Assembly (NCBI RefSeq): GCF_017876675.1
Contig: NZ_JAGIOI010000001.1
Span: 4,363,939 to 4,427,938, forward strand
DNA: 64,000 bases
Source: Arthrobacter stackebrandtii
Lineage (GTDB): Bacteria > Actinomycetota > Actinomycetes > Actinomycetales > Micrococcaceae
Reading direction: 5' to 3'
The position numbers and the translations under genes are program-made. Each line of letters starts with the position of its first letter. The stretch's first letter is position 1. Shown here piece after piece: positions 9,000 to 17,943 of this stretch. The notes under the pieces were generated by a model. The model did not search any database. It saw nothing but the letters and a program-made list of their open reading frames with translations, and was not told the origin of the DNA.

Positions 9000-9734
9000 A
9001 TGAGCAAAGCTACCAGACCCTCCCCCAACACTCCCCCGAGGCAGCCGGATGTGGTGCGTGCCGAGAAGCTGCAGGCCGGTTATGCGGGCAAGGCCGTGTG
9101 CGGGGTGGTGAGCTTCAGCGTGCACGCCGGACAGTCCATGGCCCTGGTGGGACCCAACGGCGCCGGCAAGTCCACCGTGGTGAAAACCGTGGTGGGCCAG
9201 CTCGAGGCTGTTTCGGGCACAGCGCAGGTCAACGGCGCCGAGGTTGACGACCGCACGCTGGACTTCCGCCGCGACGTGGCCGTGGTGTTTGACGACGATG
9301 CCTTCTTCCCCGCCCTGACGGTGGAGGAGCACCTGGCCATTGTGGCCGCCGGCCACGGCGTGGAGGACGTGGAGGAGGTCATCGCCTCGGAACTGGAGTT
9401 CTTCGGGCTCACGGGACAGGCCAAGTCCCGGCCCTACAACCTCTCCTCCGGCCAGCGCCGGCGCATGCTGCTGGCCGCGGCCTTTGTGCGGCCGCGCTCC
9501 CTGCTGGTCCTGGATGAGCCGGAGCAGCGCCTGGACACGTCCATGCGCCACCGCCTTGCCGGCCGGCTGCGTGCCGAGGTGGATGCGGGCCTGGCGCTGC
9601 TGGTTGTCACGCACGATCCCGACTTCCTGTCCACGGTGGCCACCAAGGCGCTGTTCATCGCCGACGAAGTCCATTCCATGACACCCAAACAGGCCGCCGT
9701 CGCGATCGCTTCCGAGAACCCGCACGCGGACTGA
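9000..9734 (+). CDS. ABC transporter ATP-binding protein
   Basis: The 244-residue protein has all ABC ATPase motifs: Walker A GPNGAGKST, the signature LSSGQRRRM, Walker B LLVLDEPEQRLD and the switch histidine in VVTHDPDF. The signature is unusual in having Ser-Ser-Gly-Gln-Arg in place of LSGGQ. The start was set at MSKATRPS because a TATACT box lies just before it. The gene is three bases from a membrane protein gene, so the two probably form one transporter. The substrate is unknown; the layout resembles ABC-2-type exporters. Confidence 0.9.
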   Translation: MSKATRPSPNTPPRQPDVVRAEKLQAGYAGKAVCGVVSFSVHAGQSMALVGPNGAGKSTVVKTVVGQLEAVSGTAQVNGAEVDDRTLDFRRDVAVVFDDDAFFPALTVEEHLAIVAAGHGVEDVEEVIASELEFFGLTGQAKSRPYNLSSGQRRRMLLAAAFVRPRSLLVLDEPEQRLDTSMRHRLAGRLRAEVDAGLALLVVTHDPDFLSTVATKALFIADEVHSMTPKQAAVAIASENPHAD

Positions 9735-9737
9735 TCC

Positions 9738-11423
9738 ATGGCCCTGAAGATCAATGAGCGCTTCAGCGCCCGGGAAATCCGCCAATACACGTTCCGCGCC
9801 GGGCTCAGCCGCACCGAGGGCGGGATCATGGAGCTGGTCTCCGAGGTATACACCTCCATCCTGGGCGCGTTGACCCTGCTCACCATGGCCGGGGCGCTCG
9901 TCGTGGCGCTGCGGCACAGCCTGGGTGTCGGCGACGTGTCCGCCCTGGCCGCATCCGCCGTCGCGCCCGGATTTCACTCGGTGACGCTCCTGCAGGCCAG
10001 CGCCACGGTCCTGCTGACGCTGGCCGCATCGCTGCTGGCGGTCGAGATGACCATGGGGCCGGTGGCCATGACGCTGCCGCAGACGGCCTGGTGGCTGGGC
10101 CTGCCGGTGCGCCGCCGCGGCTTCATCCAGCCCGGATTCCTGAAGTCGCTGCTGTGGCCGTCCATTGCGGCGGTGCTGGTGGTGCTGCCTCTGGCGCTGG
10201 GCATGGCCGCCAACCCCACGCCCGGAAACCTGGCCCTGTCGGTGCTGTGCGGGCTGGGCCTGGCGTGGCTGCTGTACGGGATTGCCGGGTGGTGCCAGGT
10301 CACCGGATCCGGCGCGTGGCTGAAGAAAGCCATGGGCGCCATCACCCTGCTGGCGCCGCTAACCCTGGTGGCCACGGCCCTCTACAACAACGTGGCCGGC
10401 ACGCAGGCGGTGACCGGCGCGCAGACCGCCTGGCTGGAATACCTCCCAACCAGCTGGCCGCTGCTGGTGGCCGACGGCGCCACCTGGCCGCTGCTCCTGG
10501 TGGCCCTTGCGCTGGGGCTGCTGGCCCTGGTGTACCTGAACCTTGAGCGGATCACCACTGCCGCGCTGAAGGAGAGCGCGGCGGCGGGCGCCTACGCTGC
10601 GAGCTCGCTGCTGTCGATGGACGCCACGGAGCTGTCGCGGTCGCTGGGCGCGGGGCAGTCCAGCAGCAACTCCAAGGTGCGCCTGCCCATGGTGTTCCGC
10701 CGCGGAACAGTTCTGGCCCGCAGCGTCAAGACCCTGGCGAGCACCCATGCCACGATGGCGCTGCGCTCCCCCGCAACACTGCTGCGAGTGCTGGTGCTGG
10801 CCGCGATTCCGGCGTCGCTGGCGTCCGTCGAGTTTCTGGGCAATGCCATCCTGATTGCCGTGGCCGTGTACCTGTGCGCGTACTTTGCGGCCACGTCCAT
10901 GGGTGCCACTGCCCGTTTCGCCAATGGCAACCCTGCCGTGGACATGCTCATGCCGCTGCCGGCGAAGACGGTCCGGCAGGTGCATTTCATTGTTCCGGGC
11001 GTGGCGATGACGCTGTGGGCCGCCACGTGCTTTGGCCTGCTGCTGGCGCTCGGCGTGGGGTCCCCGGCGCTGCTGCTCCTGGCCGTGCTGGCGGGTCCGG
11101 GGGTGGGTGCTGCCACGCTGCGTGCCGGCTTCCGCCCGGCACCGGACTGGAACATGCCTGCCGTTGCCACCGCATCCGGCCCGATCCCCACGGGCGCCAT
11201 CCGCGCCTTTCTGGTGGGACCGGACCTGACGTTGATCGTGCTGCTGCCGGTGTTGATCTGCCTCATCGCCGGAGGCGTCCCGTCCATCGCCTTCCCCTTC
11301 CAGCTGACGCTGACGTGGCTGGCACTGCTCTGGGGAACGCACATCCGCAAGCCCAAGTCCGCGACCGACGGCGGCCTGTTCGGCATGCCGGCACCGGGAA
11401 CCACAGGCGCCGCGGGCAAGTAG
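9738..11423 (+). CDS. Polytopic membrane protein, partner of the ABC ATPase
   Basis: The 561-residue product has about a dozen hydrophobic segments spread along its length (for example around LTLLTMAGALVVAL, LLTLAASLLAVEM and LLALVYLNLERI). A cytoplasmic-looking loop rich in Ser and Ala lies in the middle, around residues 280-330. I do not recognise a named family with certainty. Its place three bases behind an ABC ATPase and its size suggest a fused permease of an exporter. It may be actinobacteria-specific. Confidence 0.75.
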   Translation: MALKINERFSAREIRQYTFRAGLSRTEGGIMELVSEVYTSILGALTLLTMAGALVVALRHSLGVGDVSALAASAVAPGFHSVTLLQASATVLLTLAASLLAVEMTMGPVAMTLPQTAWWLGLPVRRRGFIQPGFLKSLLWPSIAAVLVVLPLALGMAANPTPGNLALSVLCGLGLAWLLYGIAGWCQVTGSGAWLKKAMGAITLLAPLTLVATALYNNVAGTQAVTGAQTAWLEYLPTSWPLLVADGATWPLLLVALALGLLALVYLNLERITTAALKESAAAGAYAASSLLSMDATELSRSLGAGQSSSNSKVRLPMVFRRGTVLARSVKTLASTHATMALRSPATLLRVLVLAAIPASLASVEFLGNAILIAVAVYLCAYFAATSMGATARFANGNPAVDMLMPLPAKTVRQVHFIVPGVAMTLWAATCFGLLLALGVGSPALLLLAVLAGPGVGAATLRAGFRPAPDWNMPAVATASGPIPTGAIRAFLVGPDLTLIVLLPVLICLIAGGVPSIAFPFQLTLTWLALLWGTHIRKPKSATDGGLFGMPAPGTTGAAGK

Positions 11424-11448
11424 TTCCGGCGGGCCGCATTGGCCCGGC

Positions 11449-12492
11449 CTACGCCGCGAGGCCGGCCGGGGCGGCCGTCGAATCCCTGATGACGAGCTCT
11501 GTGGCGAGCTCAACGCGGCGCGAATCAAGCACCTCACCGTCGGCCATTCGCAGCACCGACCGCAGCGCCACCCGCCCCATCTCCTTCAAGGGCTGGGCGA
11601 CGGAGGTCAGGCGGGGCAGGGTTTGTTCGGTCACATTTGTCCCGTCGAAACCCACCAGGCTCAGGTCCTCGGGAATGCGCAACCCCTGCCGCCTGGCTTC
11701 CTCAAGCACGCCCAGCGCGGTTGAATCGCTGCCGGCAAAGATGGCGGTGGGACGATCGGCAAGTGCCAGGAGGGCGCGCGTTCCCCTGACGCCAAAGTCA
11801 TGGCTGAATGACTCGCTCACCATGTACTCGGGCCGTGAGGGGACACCCCGGGCCATGAGGGCTGCGAGATACCCGTGCTGGCGGGCCACGCTGCATTCAG
11901 CCCCCGCCGGACCACCCAGATACGCGATCCTGCGGTGCCCCAGGTCCAGCAGGTGCTCCGTGGCCGCCTTGCCGCCGGCCCAGTTGGTGGATCCCACACT
12001 GACGATCCCGTGGTTCGGCGGGTTCAGCGGGTCAATGACCACCACGGGAATGTTGCGGCGGTGGAAGGATTCAAGTTGTTTCGCAGTGACTTCCGACGTC
12101 ACCAGGATCAGCCCCTTCCTTCCGGATTCCAGCATGTGCTGGGCCCACTGTTCATGGTTGGCGCTGCGCATCTTGCCCGGCGTGATGTTGCCCAGCACGA
12201 TCTCAACGCCGGCAACGGCCGCATAGTCCAAAATGCCGGTCAACACCTCCAGTGGGTAATAGGTCTTGATGCCGTCGATCACCAGGTCCACCATGGCCGG
12301 CCCTGAGGAACGGGCCCGCCGCTGGACGGGCGATTCGTAGCCCAGTTCCTCCAGCGCCGCCTGAACCCGGGCCCGGGTGGCCGCTGAAACGTCATCACGG
12401 CCGTTGAGCACCTTGGAAACCGTGGGCGCAGACACTCCTGCGAGCGCCGCCACAGTTGCCAGCACCGGCTTCTTCCTGTCAGTTGACGCCAT
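11449..12492 (-). CDS. LacI-family transcriptional regulator
   Basis: The 347-residue protein begins with a LacI helix-turn-helix (TVAALAGVSAPTVSKVLNGR) and hinge helix, followed by a periplasmic-binding-protein-like effector domain. The start MASTDRKKP was chosen because GGGG stands six bases before this ATG; two further in-frame starts lie upstream. It is divergent from the sugar ABC operon and shares a 193-base promoter region with two matching GAAATGTTKCGAAA boxes. It likely represses the sugar operon and itself, with release by the imported sugar or a product. Confidence 0.92.
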   Translation of the reverse strand: MASTDRKKPVLATVAALAGVSAPTVSKVLNGRDDVSAATRARVQAALEELGYESPVQRRARSSGPAMVDLVIDGIKTYYPLEVLTGILDYAAVAGVEIVLGNITPGKMRSANHEQWAQHMLESGRKGLILVTSEVTAKQLESFHRRNIPVVVIDPLNPPNHGIVSVGSTNWAGGKAATEHLLDLGHRRIAYLGGPAGAECSVARQHGYLAALMARGVPSRPEYMVSESFSHDFGVRGTRALLALADRPTAIFAGSDSTALGVLEEARRQGLRIPEDLSLVGFDGTNVTEQTLPRLTSVAQPLKEMGRVALRSVLRMADGEVLDSRRVELATELVIRDSTAAPAGLAA

Positions 12493-12517
12493 ATTCATCC
12501 CCAGTTCCATTCTTCGC

Positions 12518-12531
12518 TTTCGCAACATTTC
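12518..12531 (-). promoter_or_regulatory. Candidate LacI operator, regulator-side copy
   Basis: On the minus strand this reads GAAATGTTGCGAAA and differs in one base from the box at 12641-12654. It lies in the leader of the LacI gene, 25 bases before its start, and would give autoregulation. Confidence 0.55.
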
Positions 12532-12586
12532 TATAGGCAAAGTGTCCATCAAGGGCAGGATCTCGTCAATATATGCAGGAAACCTC

Positions 12587-12616
12587 TTGACGTGTGATGC
12601 AAAGCACGGTTAGATA
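12587..12616 (+). promoter_or_regulatory. Sigma-70-type promoter of the sugar ABC operon
   Basis: A -35 box TTGACG and a -10 box TAGATA are separated by 18 bases. Transcription would begin near 12623, just ahead of the candidate operator, so a bound repressor would block elongation or promoter clearance. Confidence 0.6.
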
Positions 12617-12640
12617 CTTGGCACACGCAGAATTAGTTGC

Positions 12641-12654
12641 GAAATGTTTCGAAA
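12641..12654 (+). promoter_or_regulatory. Candidate LacI operator, transporter-side copy
   Basis: GAAATGTTTCGAAA contains the inverted repeat CGAAA-TG-TTTCG (12640-12651), the form expected of a LacI-family operator. It lies in the predicted 5' leader of the transporter operon, about 30 bases before the start codon. Confidence 0.6.
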
Positions 12655-12685
12655 TGGCCGCGAGGCCCCGTTCAATGGAGACACG

Positions 12686-14008
12686 ATGAAACACCAGCCA
12701 ACATCCCGCCGTTCGTTCCTTTCCCTCGCCGCGCTGCTGCCCCTGGCTGCGGCAGGCATCAGCGCCTGCGGCACCTCCGGCCCGGGCGGGGTGGCCTCAG
12801 GGGCTTCCATGTGGTCCGTCAGCGGCGACCCCAACGAGACCATCCGCAAGAACTCGGTCGAGGCATTCGGCAAGGCAAACCCGGACAACACCATCAAGGT
12901 CACGTTTTTCCAGAACGATGCCTACAAGACCAAGGTCAAGACAGCCATTGGAGCCGGACAGGCCCCCACCATCATCTACGGCTGGGGCGGCGGCATCCTG
13001 AAGTCCTATGCCGAGGCCTCACAGGTGGAAGACCTGACCGGCTGGTTTGCCGACAACCCCGACGTCAAGGACCGGCTCTTCGCCTCGTCGTTCGGAGCGG
13101 CCACGGTGGACGGCAAGATCTATGCCATCCCAGCCACCACCGTTCAGCCCATCATCTTCTATTACAACAAGGAACTGTTTGCCCAGGCCGGTGTGCAGCC
13201 ACCCAAGACCTGGGACGATCTGATGTCCCTGGTCAAGACCTTCAATGCGAAGGGGATCGCGCCGCTGTCGCTCGGCGGGCAGTCGCGCTGGACGTCAATG
13301 ATGTGGCTTGAGTACATGTTTGACCGCGTGGGCGGTCCCGAGGTGTTCAATGACATCTACGCAGGAAAGCCGGAGGCATGGTCCAACCCGGCCGCGATTG
13401 AGGCCCTGGCCAAGATCCAGGAACTGGTCGCGGCGAACGGCTTCATCAAGGGCTTCTCCTCCATCACCGCAGACAGCAACGCCGACCAGGCCCTGCTGTT
13501 CACGGGCAAGGCCGCCATGATGCTCCACGGCAGCTGGACCTACGGCAGCATGAAGAACGACGGCGCAGGGTTCGTCCAGGAAGGAAAGCTCGGCTGGGTG
13601 GACTTCCCCGCCGTCGCCGGCGGCAAGGGCGACGCCAAGAACACCGTGGGAAACCCGTCCAACTACCTCTCCATCTCCGCCCAGGCAACGGACGCTGACA
13701 AGGAATCGGCGAAGAAGTTCTTCAAGGAGGGACTGCTGCAGGAGGACGAGGTGTCCGCCTACATCTCCAACGGCGGCGTTCCGGTGGTCAACGGCATTGA
13801 GGACAAGCTCGCAGCAACTGACGACGCAGATTTCCTCGGCTACGTCTATGCCTTGAGCAAGAACGCCCCGAACTTCCAGCAGTCCTGGGACCAGGCACTG
13901 AGCCCCGTCGCCTCCGAGGCGCTGCTGAACAACATTGACCAGCTGTTCGTCATGTCCATCACTCCGGAGCAGTTCGCCACCAACATGAACGCGACCCTGG
14001 GCAAATGA
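12686..14008 (+). CDS. Sugar ABC transporter substrate-binding lipoprotein
   Basis: The 440-residue protein has a twin-arginine-like signal (SRRSFLSLAAL) and a lipobox GISAC, so it should be exported and anchored to the membrane through a lipidated Cys. The body is an extracellular solute-binding protein of the family that binds mono- and oligosaccharides. The start was set at MKHQPTS, which has GGAG seven bases upstream. It is the first gene of the LacI-controlled operon and overlaps the first permease by 4 bases. The sugar is not identified. Confidence 0.92.
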   Translation: MKHQPTSRRSFLSLAALLPLAAAGISACGTSGPGGVASGASMWSVSGDPNETIRKNSVEAFGKANPDNTIKVTFFQNDAYKTKVKTAIGAGQAPTIIYGWGGGILKSYAEASQVEDLTGWFADNPDVKDRLFASSFGAATVDGKIYAIPATTVQPIIFYYNKELFAQAGVQPPKTWDDLMSLVKTFNAKGIAPLSLGGQSRWTSMMWLEYMFDRVGGPEVFNDIYAGKPEAWSNPAAIEALAKIQELVAANGFIKGFSSITADSNADQALLFTGKAAMMLHGSWTYGSMKNDGAGFVQEGKLGWVDFPAVAGGKGDAKNTVGNPSNYLSISAQATDADKESAKKFFKEGLLQEDEVSAYISNGGVPVVNGIEDKLAATDDADFLGYVYALSKNAPNFQQSWDQALSPVASEALLNNIDQLFVMSITPEQFATNMNATLGK

Positions 14009-14949
14009 GCACCGGGCAGATGACCGCCCCGAAGGTGCACCGGGAGCAACGCCGGACGGCGGCGCCTGAACCCACCCGCGGGCGCGCGGCACCCCTGGCC
14101 TGGCTTGCCGTTCCGGCCCTGATCTTCTTTGTGGCCTTCGCCGTGGTCCCGCTGGCCGGCGTGCTGGTCTTGAGCTTCACGAACTGGGACGGCATCGGCG
14201 CCATCACGCCGGCCGGTGTTTCCAACTGGCTCAATGCCTTTGCCGATCCTGGCATGTACCACGCACTGTGGCTGACGTTTGTGGTCATGGTGGTTTCCTG
14301 GCTGGTGCAGACTCCGATCAGCCTCCTGCTGGGAGTGTTCACCGCCGGCAGCCAAAAGTACCGTGCCCTGCTCGCCGTGCTGTACTTTCTCCCGCTGCTG
14401 CTGTCGTCGGCCGCCATCGCCATCGCCTACAAGGCGCTGCTGGACCCCAATTTTGGTCTCGCTGCCGGCCTGAACATGCCGCTGCTGGCCCAGGACTGGC
14501 TGGGCGACCCCGGTCTGGCCCTGGGAGTGGTCATTTTTGTCATCGCCTGGCAGTTCGTCCCCTTCCACACCCTGATCTACCAGGGCGGGGTGCGCCAGAT
14601 CCCTCGTTCCATCTACGAGGCCGCGGAGATCGATGGTGCAGGCAAGGTCAAGCAGTTCTTCTTCATTACGGTCCCCCAGCTGAAGTACACCATCATCACT
14701 TCCTCCACCCTGATGACCGTGGGCGCGCTGACTTACTTTGACCTGATTTTCGTCCTGACGGGAGGCGGCCCCGGCAACGCCACCCGAATCCTGCCCCTGG
14801 ACATGTATCTGACGGGCTTCCGCGCCAACCTAATGGGCCCGGCCAGCGTCCTTGCCGTGATCCTTGTGGTGATCGGCCTGGCCCTGGCACTATTCCTGCA
14901 ACGCCTTGGCGGCAAGGACCGCACCGGCAGCCAACTGGAAGGCATGTGA
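14005..14949 (+). CDS. Sugar ABC transporter permease (MalF/UgpA type)
   Basis: The 314-residue protein has six predicted membrane segments and the EAA loop (YEAAEIDGAGKVKQFF) through which permeases contact the ATPase. It pairs with the following permease to form the channel. The operon encodes no ATPase, as is usual in actinobacteria, where one shared MsiK-type ATPase serves many sugar importers. Confidence 0.93.
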   Translation: MSTGQMTAPKVHREQRRTAAPEPTRGRAAPLAWLAVPALIFFVAFAVVPLAGVLVLSFTNWDGIGAITPAGVSNWLNAFADPGMYHALWLTFVVMVVSWLVQTPISLLLGVFTAGSQKYRALLAVLYFLPLLLSSAAIAIAYKALLDPNFGLAAGLNMPLLAQDWLGDPGLALGVVIFVIAWQFVPFHTLIYQGGVRQIPRSIYEAAEIDGAGKVKQFFFITVPQLKYTIITSSTLMTVGALTYFDLIFVLTGGGPGNATRILPLDMYLTGFRANLMGPASVLAVILVVIGLALALFLQRLGGKDRTGSQLEGM

Positions 14950-14950
14950 G

Positions 14951-15844
14951 ATGGCAACCGCACAGATCCCCGCAACCACCCGCCACACAGGCGGCCGCGC
15001 GCCGTCGGCCATGAAGGGCAGGCGCCGTCTGGGCCGGCTCAACCTGCCCGGAGGACTGGCCGGCTGGCTGTGGCTTGGCATCACCATTGTCCCCATCTAC
15101 TACATCGTCATCACCAGCCTGAAAACGCAGGCTGGCTACTTCGGCCAGAACCCGCTGGCGCCGCCGGTCTCGCCCACCCTGGAAAACTACCGGATGGTGA
15201 TCGAGGCCGACTTCACCCGCTACTTCTTCAACAGCGCCATAGTCACCGTTGGCGCCGTCATCCCCACCCTGGCGGTGGCGTTCATGGCATCGTTTGCGAT
15301 TGTGCGCGGCAAGGGGAAGTTCCTGGCCGGCGTCAACGCCCTGTTCCTGATGGGCCTTGCGATTCCGCTGCAGGCCACGATCATCCCCATCTACCTGATG
15401 ATCATCAAGATGAACCTCTACGACAGCCTGCTGGCCATCATCCTGCCGTCCATCGCCTTCGCCATCCCACTGAGTGTGCTGATCATGTGCAACTTCATCC
15501 GCGACGTGCCCAACGAACTGTTTGAGTCAATGCGGCTGGACGGCTGCAGTGAATGGCAGACGATGTGGCGCCTGGCGCTGCCGCTGACGAAACCGGCCAT
15601 CGTCACCGTGGGCATCTACAACGGCCTCGGCGTGTGGAACGGCTTCCTGTTGCCGCTGATCCTCACCCAAAGCCCGGAACTGCGCGTCCTTCCGCTGGGC
15701 CTGTGGACATTCCAGGGTGAGTTCAGCGTCAACATTCCGGCAGTCCTGGCCTCCGTGGTGCTCACCACCATCCCCGTCCTGGTCCTGTACATCGTGGGCC
15801 GCCGCCAACTCCTGAGCGGACTGACCGCCGGATTCAGCAAGTGA
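14951..15844 (+). CDS. Sugar ABC transporter permease (MalG/UgpE type)
   Basis: The 297-residue protein has six membrane segments and an EAA-like loop near ESMRLDGCSEWQTMWRLALP. The start MATAQIPATT was chosen because it follows the previous stop by one base; an upstream in-frame start would overlap the first permease. The short basic N-terminus (KGRRRLGRL) is cytoplasmic. It forms the importer with the two preceding genes. Confidence 0.92.
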   Translation: MATAQIPATTRHTGGRAPSAMKGRRRLGRLNLPGGLAGWLWLGITIVPIYYIVITSLKTQAGYFGQNPLAPPVSPTLENYRMVIEADFTRYFFNSAIVTVGAVIPTLAVAFMASFAIVRGKGKFLAGVNALFLMGLAIPLQATIIPIYLMIIKMNLYDSLLAIILPSIAFAIPLSVLIMCNFIRDVPNELFESMRLDGCSEWQTMWRLALPLTKPAIVTVGIYNGLGVWNGFLLPLILTQSPELRVLPLGLWTFQGEFSVNIPAVLASVVLTTIPVLVLYIVGRRQLLSGLTAGFSK

Positions 15845-15893
15845 ACCACACCGCCAAACCCCCGCCAACGGACAACCATCAAAGGAAACACCC

Positions 15894-16589
15894 ATGAACC
15901 ACAAGAATGCACTCGTCGTGCGCGGCGGCTGGGACGGGCACCAGCCCGTCGAGGCCACCGAACTGTTCATCCCGCACCTGGAAGCCAACGGCTTCACCGT
16001 GCGCATCGAGGAATCCCCGGCCGTCTACGCCGACTCCGCAGCCATGGCCGCGGTGGACCTCATCATCCAATGCAACACCATGGCCACCATAGAAAAGGAC
16101 GAGTTTGAGGGCCTGCGCGGCGCGATTGAATCCGGCACCGGCATGGCCGGCTGGCACGGCGGCATCGCCGACTCCTACCGCAACAACTCCGACTACCTGC
16201 ACCTGATCGGCGGCCAGTTCGCCTGCCACCCCGGCAAGCACCCCGACGAACGCACCGGCGAACAGCCTGACAACTATGTCCCGTACACCGTCAACATGGC
16301 CCCGGCCGCCGCCACGCACCCCATTACGGAGGGCATCGGCGACTTCCACCTCGTCACCGAGCAGTATTGGGTGCTGGCCGACAGCTACATCGACGTCCTC
16401 GCCACGACCACCCAAAAGGTGCGCGACTGGGACCCGTGGCACCGCGAAGTCACCTCCCCCGCCATCTGGACGCGCCAGTGGGGCAAGGGCCGGATCTTCG
16501 TCGCCACCCCGGGCCACAATGTGGACGTCCTGCAAGATTCCAACGTCAAGACCATCATCGAAAGAGGCATGCTGTGGGCCAGCCGCTAA
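15894..16589 (+). CDS. ThuA-like protein of sugar catabolism
   Basis: The 231-residue protein matches the ThuA family (glutamine-amidotransferase-like fold). Visible features are the N-terminal ALVVRGGWDGHQP strand-turn, the GWHGG motif near residue 85, and a late TRQWGKGRIFVATPGHN segment. In Sinorhizobium thuA and thuB lie behind a trehalose-type ABC importer and act on 3-keto sugars. The same layout here (binding protein, two permeases, ThuA, Gfo/Idh) suggests oxidative processing of an imported glycoside. The precise reaction is not established. Confidence 0.85.
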   Translation: MNHKNALVVRGGWDGHQPVEATELFIPHLEANGFTVRIEESPAVYADSAAMAAVDLIIQCNTMATIEKDEFEGLRGAIESGTGMAGWHGGIADSYRNNSDYLHLIGGQFACHPGKHPDERTGEQPDNYVPYTVNMAPAAATHPITEGIGDFHLVTEQYWVLADSYIDVLATTTQKVRDWDPWHREVTSPAIWTRQWGKGRIFVATPGHNVDVLQDSNVKTIIERGMLWASR

Positions 16590-16606
16590 CCACCCAAAAC
16601 ACCCCC

Positions 16607-17695
16607 ATGAACGTTGGCATCGTCGGCTGCGGCAACATCATTGCCCAGTACCTGGCCACGCTCCCCGCCCTGGATGCCCTCCGGCTGGTTGCCGTGGCTG
16701 ACATTGACGCCGCACGGGCGGAGTCCGTGGCCGCCGGGCTGCCGGGGGTGCGTGCCCTGTCAGTCCAGGCGTTGATGGACGACGACGAGGTGGACCTGGT
16801 CCTAAATCTCACCGTTCCTGCCGCGCATGCGCAGGTTGCGCTGGCCGCCATTGCCTCCGGGAAGCACGTGTACGGCGAAAAGCCGCTCGCCGCCACAACC
16901 GCCGAGGGCCGTGAGGTGCTTGAAGCCGCCGCTGCGGCCGGTGTCATGGTGGGATCCGCACCTGACACCGTGCTGGGCACGGGCACCCAGACGGCCCGGC
17001 GGGCCATCGACGACGGCCTGATCGGCCGGCCCATCTCCGCAACCGCCACCATGATGTGCCCCGGACACGAGCGTTGGCACCCCAACCCCGACTTCTACTA
17101 CGTCCCCGGCGGCGGGCCGCTCCTGGACATGGGACCGTACTATGTTTCCGCGCTCGTGACGCTGCTGGGACCCGTAGCTTCGGTCATGGGGGCTGCAAGC
17201 CACACGCGCAGCGAACGCACGATTGCCTCCGGCCCCCGCGCCGGGGACGCCATCCCGGTCAGCACCGACACGCATGTCACCGGCGTGCTGGTCCACGAGT
17301 CCGGAGCGTTGTCCACCCTGGTCATGAGCTTTGACGCCGTGGCAACGAAGGCCGCCAACATTGAAGTCCACGGCGAAACCGGATCACTCATTGTGCCGGA
17401 CCCGAACCACTTCGACGGCGAGGTCCTGTTGCACCGGCTGGGCGGCGACGGCTGGGAAACCCTGCCGGTCTCCGGCGGCTATATTGATTCCGGCCGCGGC
17501 TACGGCGTGCAGGACCTGGCACTCACCGCCCCGGGGCAGGAACCCCGCGCCGGCGGACGGCTGGCCTTCCATGCCCTGGAAATCATGGAATCGGTGCTGC
17601 AGTCGGCCCACACGGGCCGGGCTGTCACGATCACCAGCAGCTGCGAGCGGCCGTCACCGGTCCCGCTGGCCCGGCCGGCCGTGGCCGCGCACTGA
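16607..17695 (+). CDS. Gfo/Idh/MocA-family oxidoreductase (ThuB-like)
   Basis: The 362-residue protein starts with a dinucleotide-binding fold (MNVGIVGCGNI), has the conserved YGEKPLA lysine motif near residue 90, and a GGGPLLDMGPYYVSAL segment in the substrate domain. Such enzymes oxidise or reduce sugar hydroxyls with NAD(P). The start is the ATG 17 bases after thuA. With ThuA and the importer it suggests 3-oxidation of a glycoside; a levoglucosan- or inositol-type substrate is also possible. Confidence 0.9.
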   Translation: MNVGIVGCGNIIAQYLATLPALDALRLVAVADIDAARAESVAAGLPGVRALSVQALMDDDEVDLVLNLTVPAAHAQVALAAIASGKHVYGEKPLAATTAEGREVLEAAAAAGVMVGSAPDTVLGTGTQTARRAIDDGLIGRPISATATMMCPGHERWHPNPDFYYVPGGGPLLDMGPYYVSALVTLLGPVASVMGAASHTRSERTIASGPRAGDAIPVSTDTHVTGVLVHESGALSTLVMSFDAVATKAANIEVHGETGSLIVPDPNHFDGEVLLHRLGGDGWETLPVSGGYIDSGRGYGVQDLALTAPGQEPRAGGRLAFHALEIMESVLQSAHTGRAVTITSSCERPSPVPLARPAVAAH

Positions 17696-17756
17696 TCCGC
17701 CCGGGCACCGCCCGAACCTACTAGCCGGGCCCGGTGCCCACCCATGTCAGACCAAT

Positions 17757-17815
17757 AACGCAGTTGCTGGACCAAGGCCGCCATTCTGCGGCTGGCTTGG
17801 TCCAGCAACTGCGTT
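17757..17815. terminator. Long perfect hairpin between convergent genes
   Basis: Arms of 20 bases (AACGCAGTTGCTGGACCAAG and its complement) pair perfectly, and the 19-base loop holds a smaller GCCGC/GCGGC stem. It lies between the convergent Gfo/Idh and alditol oxidase genes, in a 248-base stretch that otherwise holds only a GGGCACCG/CGGTGCCC stem. There is no T-run, so it may be a bidirectional terminator or a mobile palindromic element. Confidence 0.6.
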
Positions 17816-17943
17816 GAGGATTCGGGGGTTGGCTGCGTTTAAGGGCCCGCGAGCGTGCTTGTCTGACAGGGCTTCAAGGAGTGCCCTGAAAGCTGAGGCT
17901 GCCACCGCCGGAGGGGCGCACGTCCCCGCCCGAGCAACGCCCC

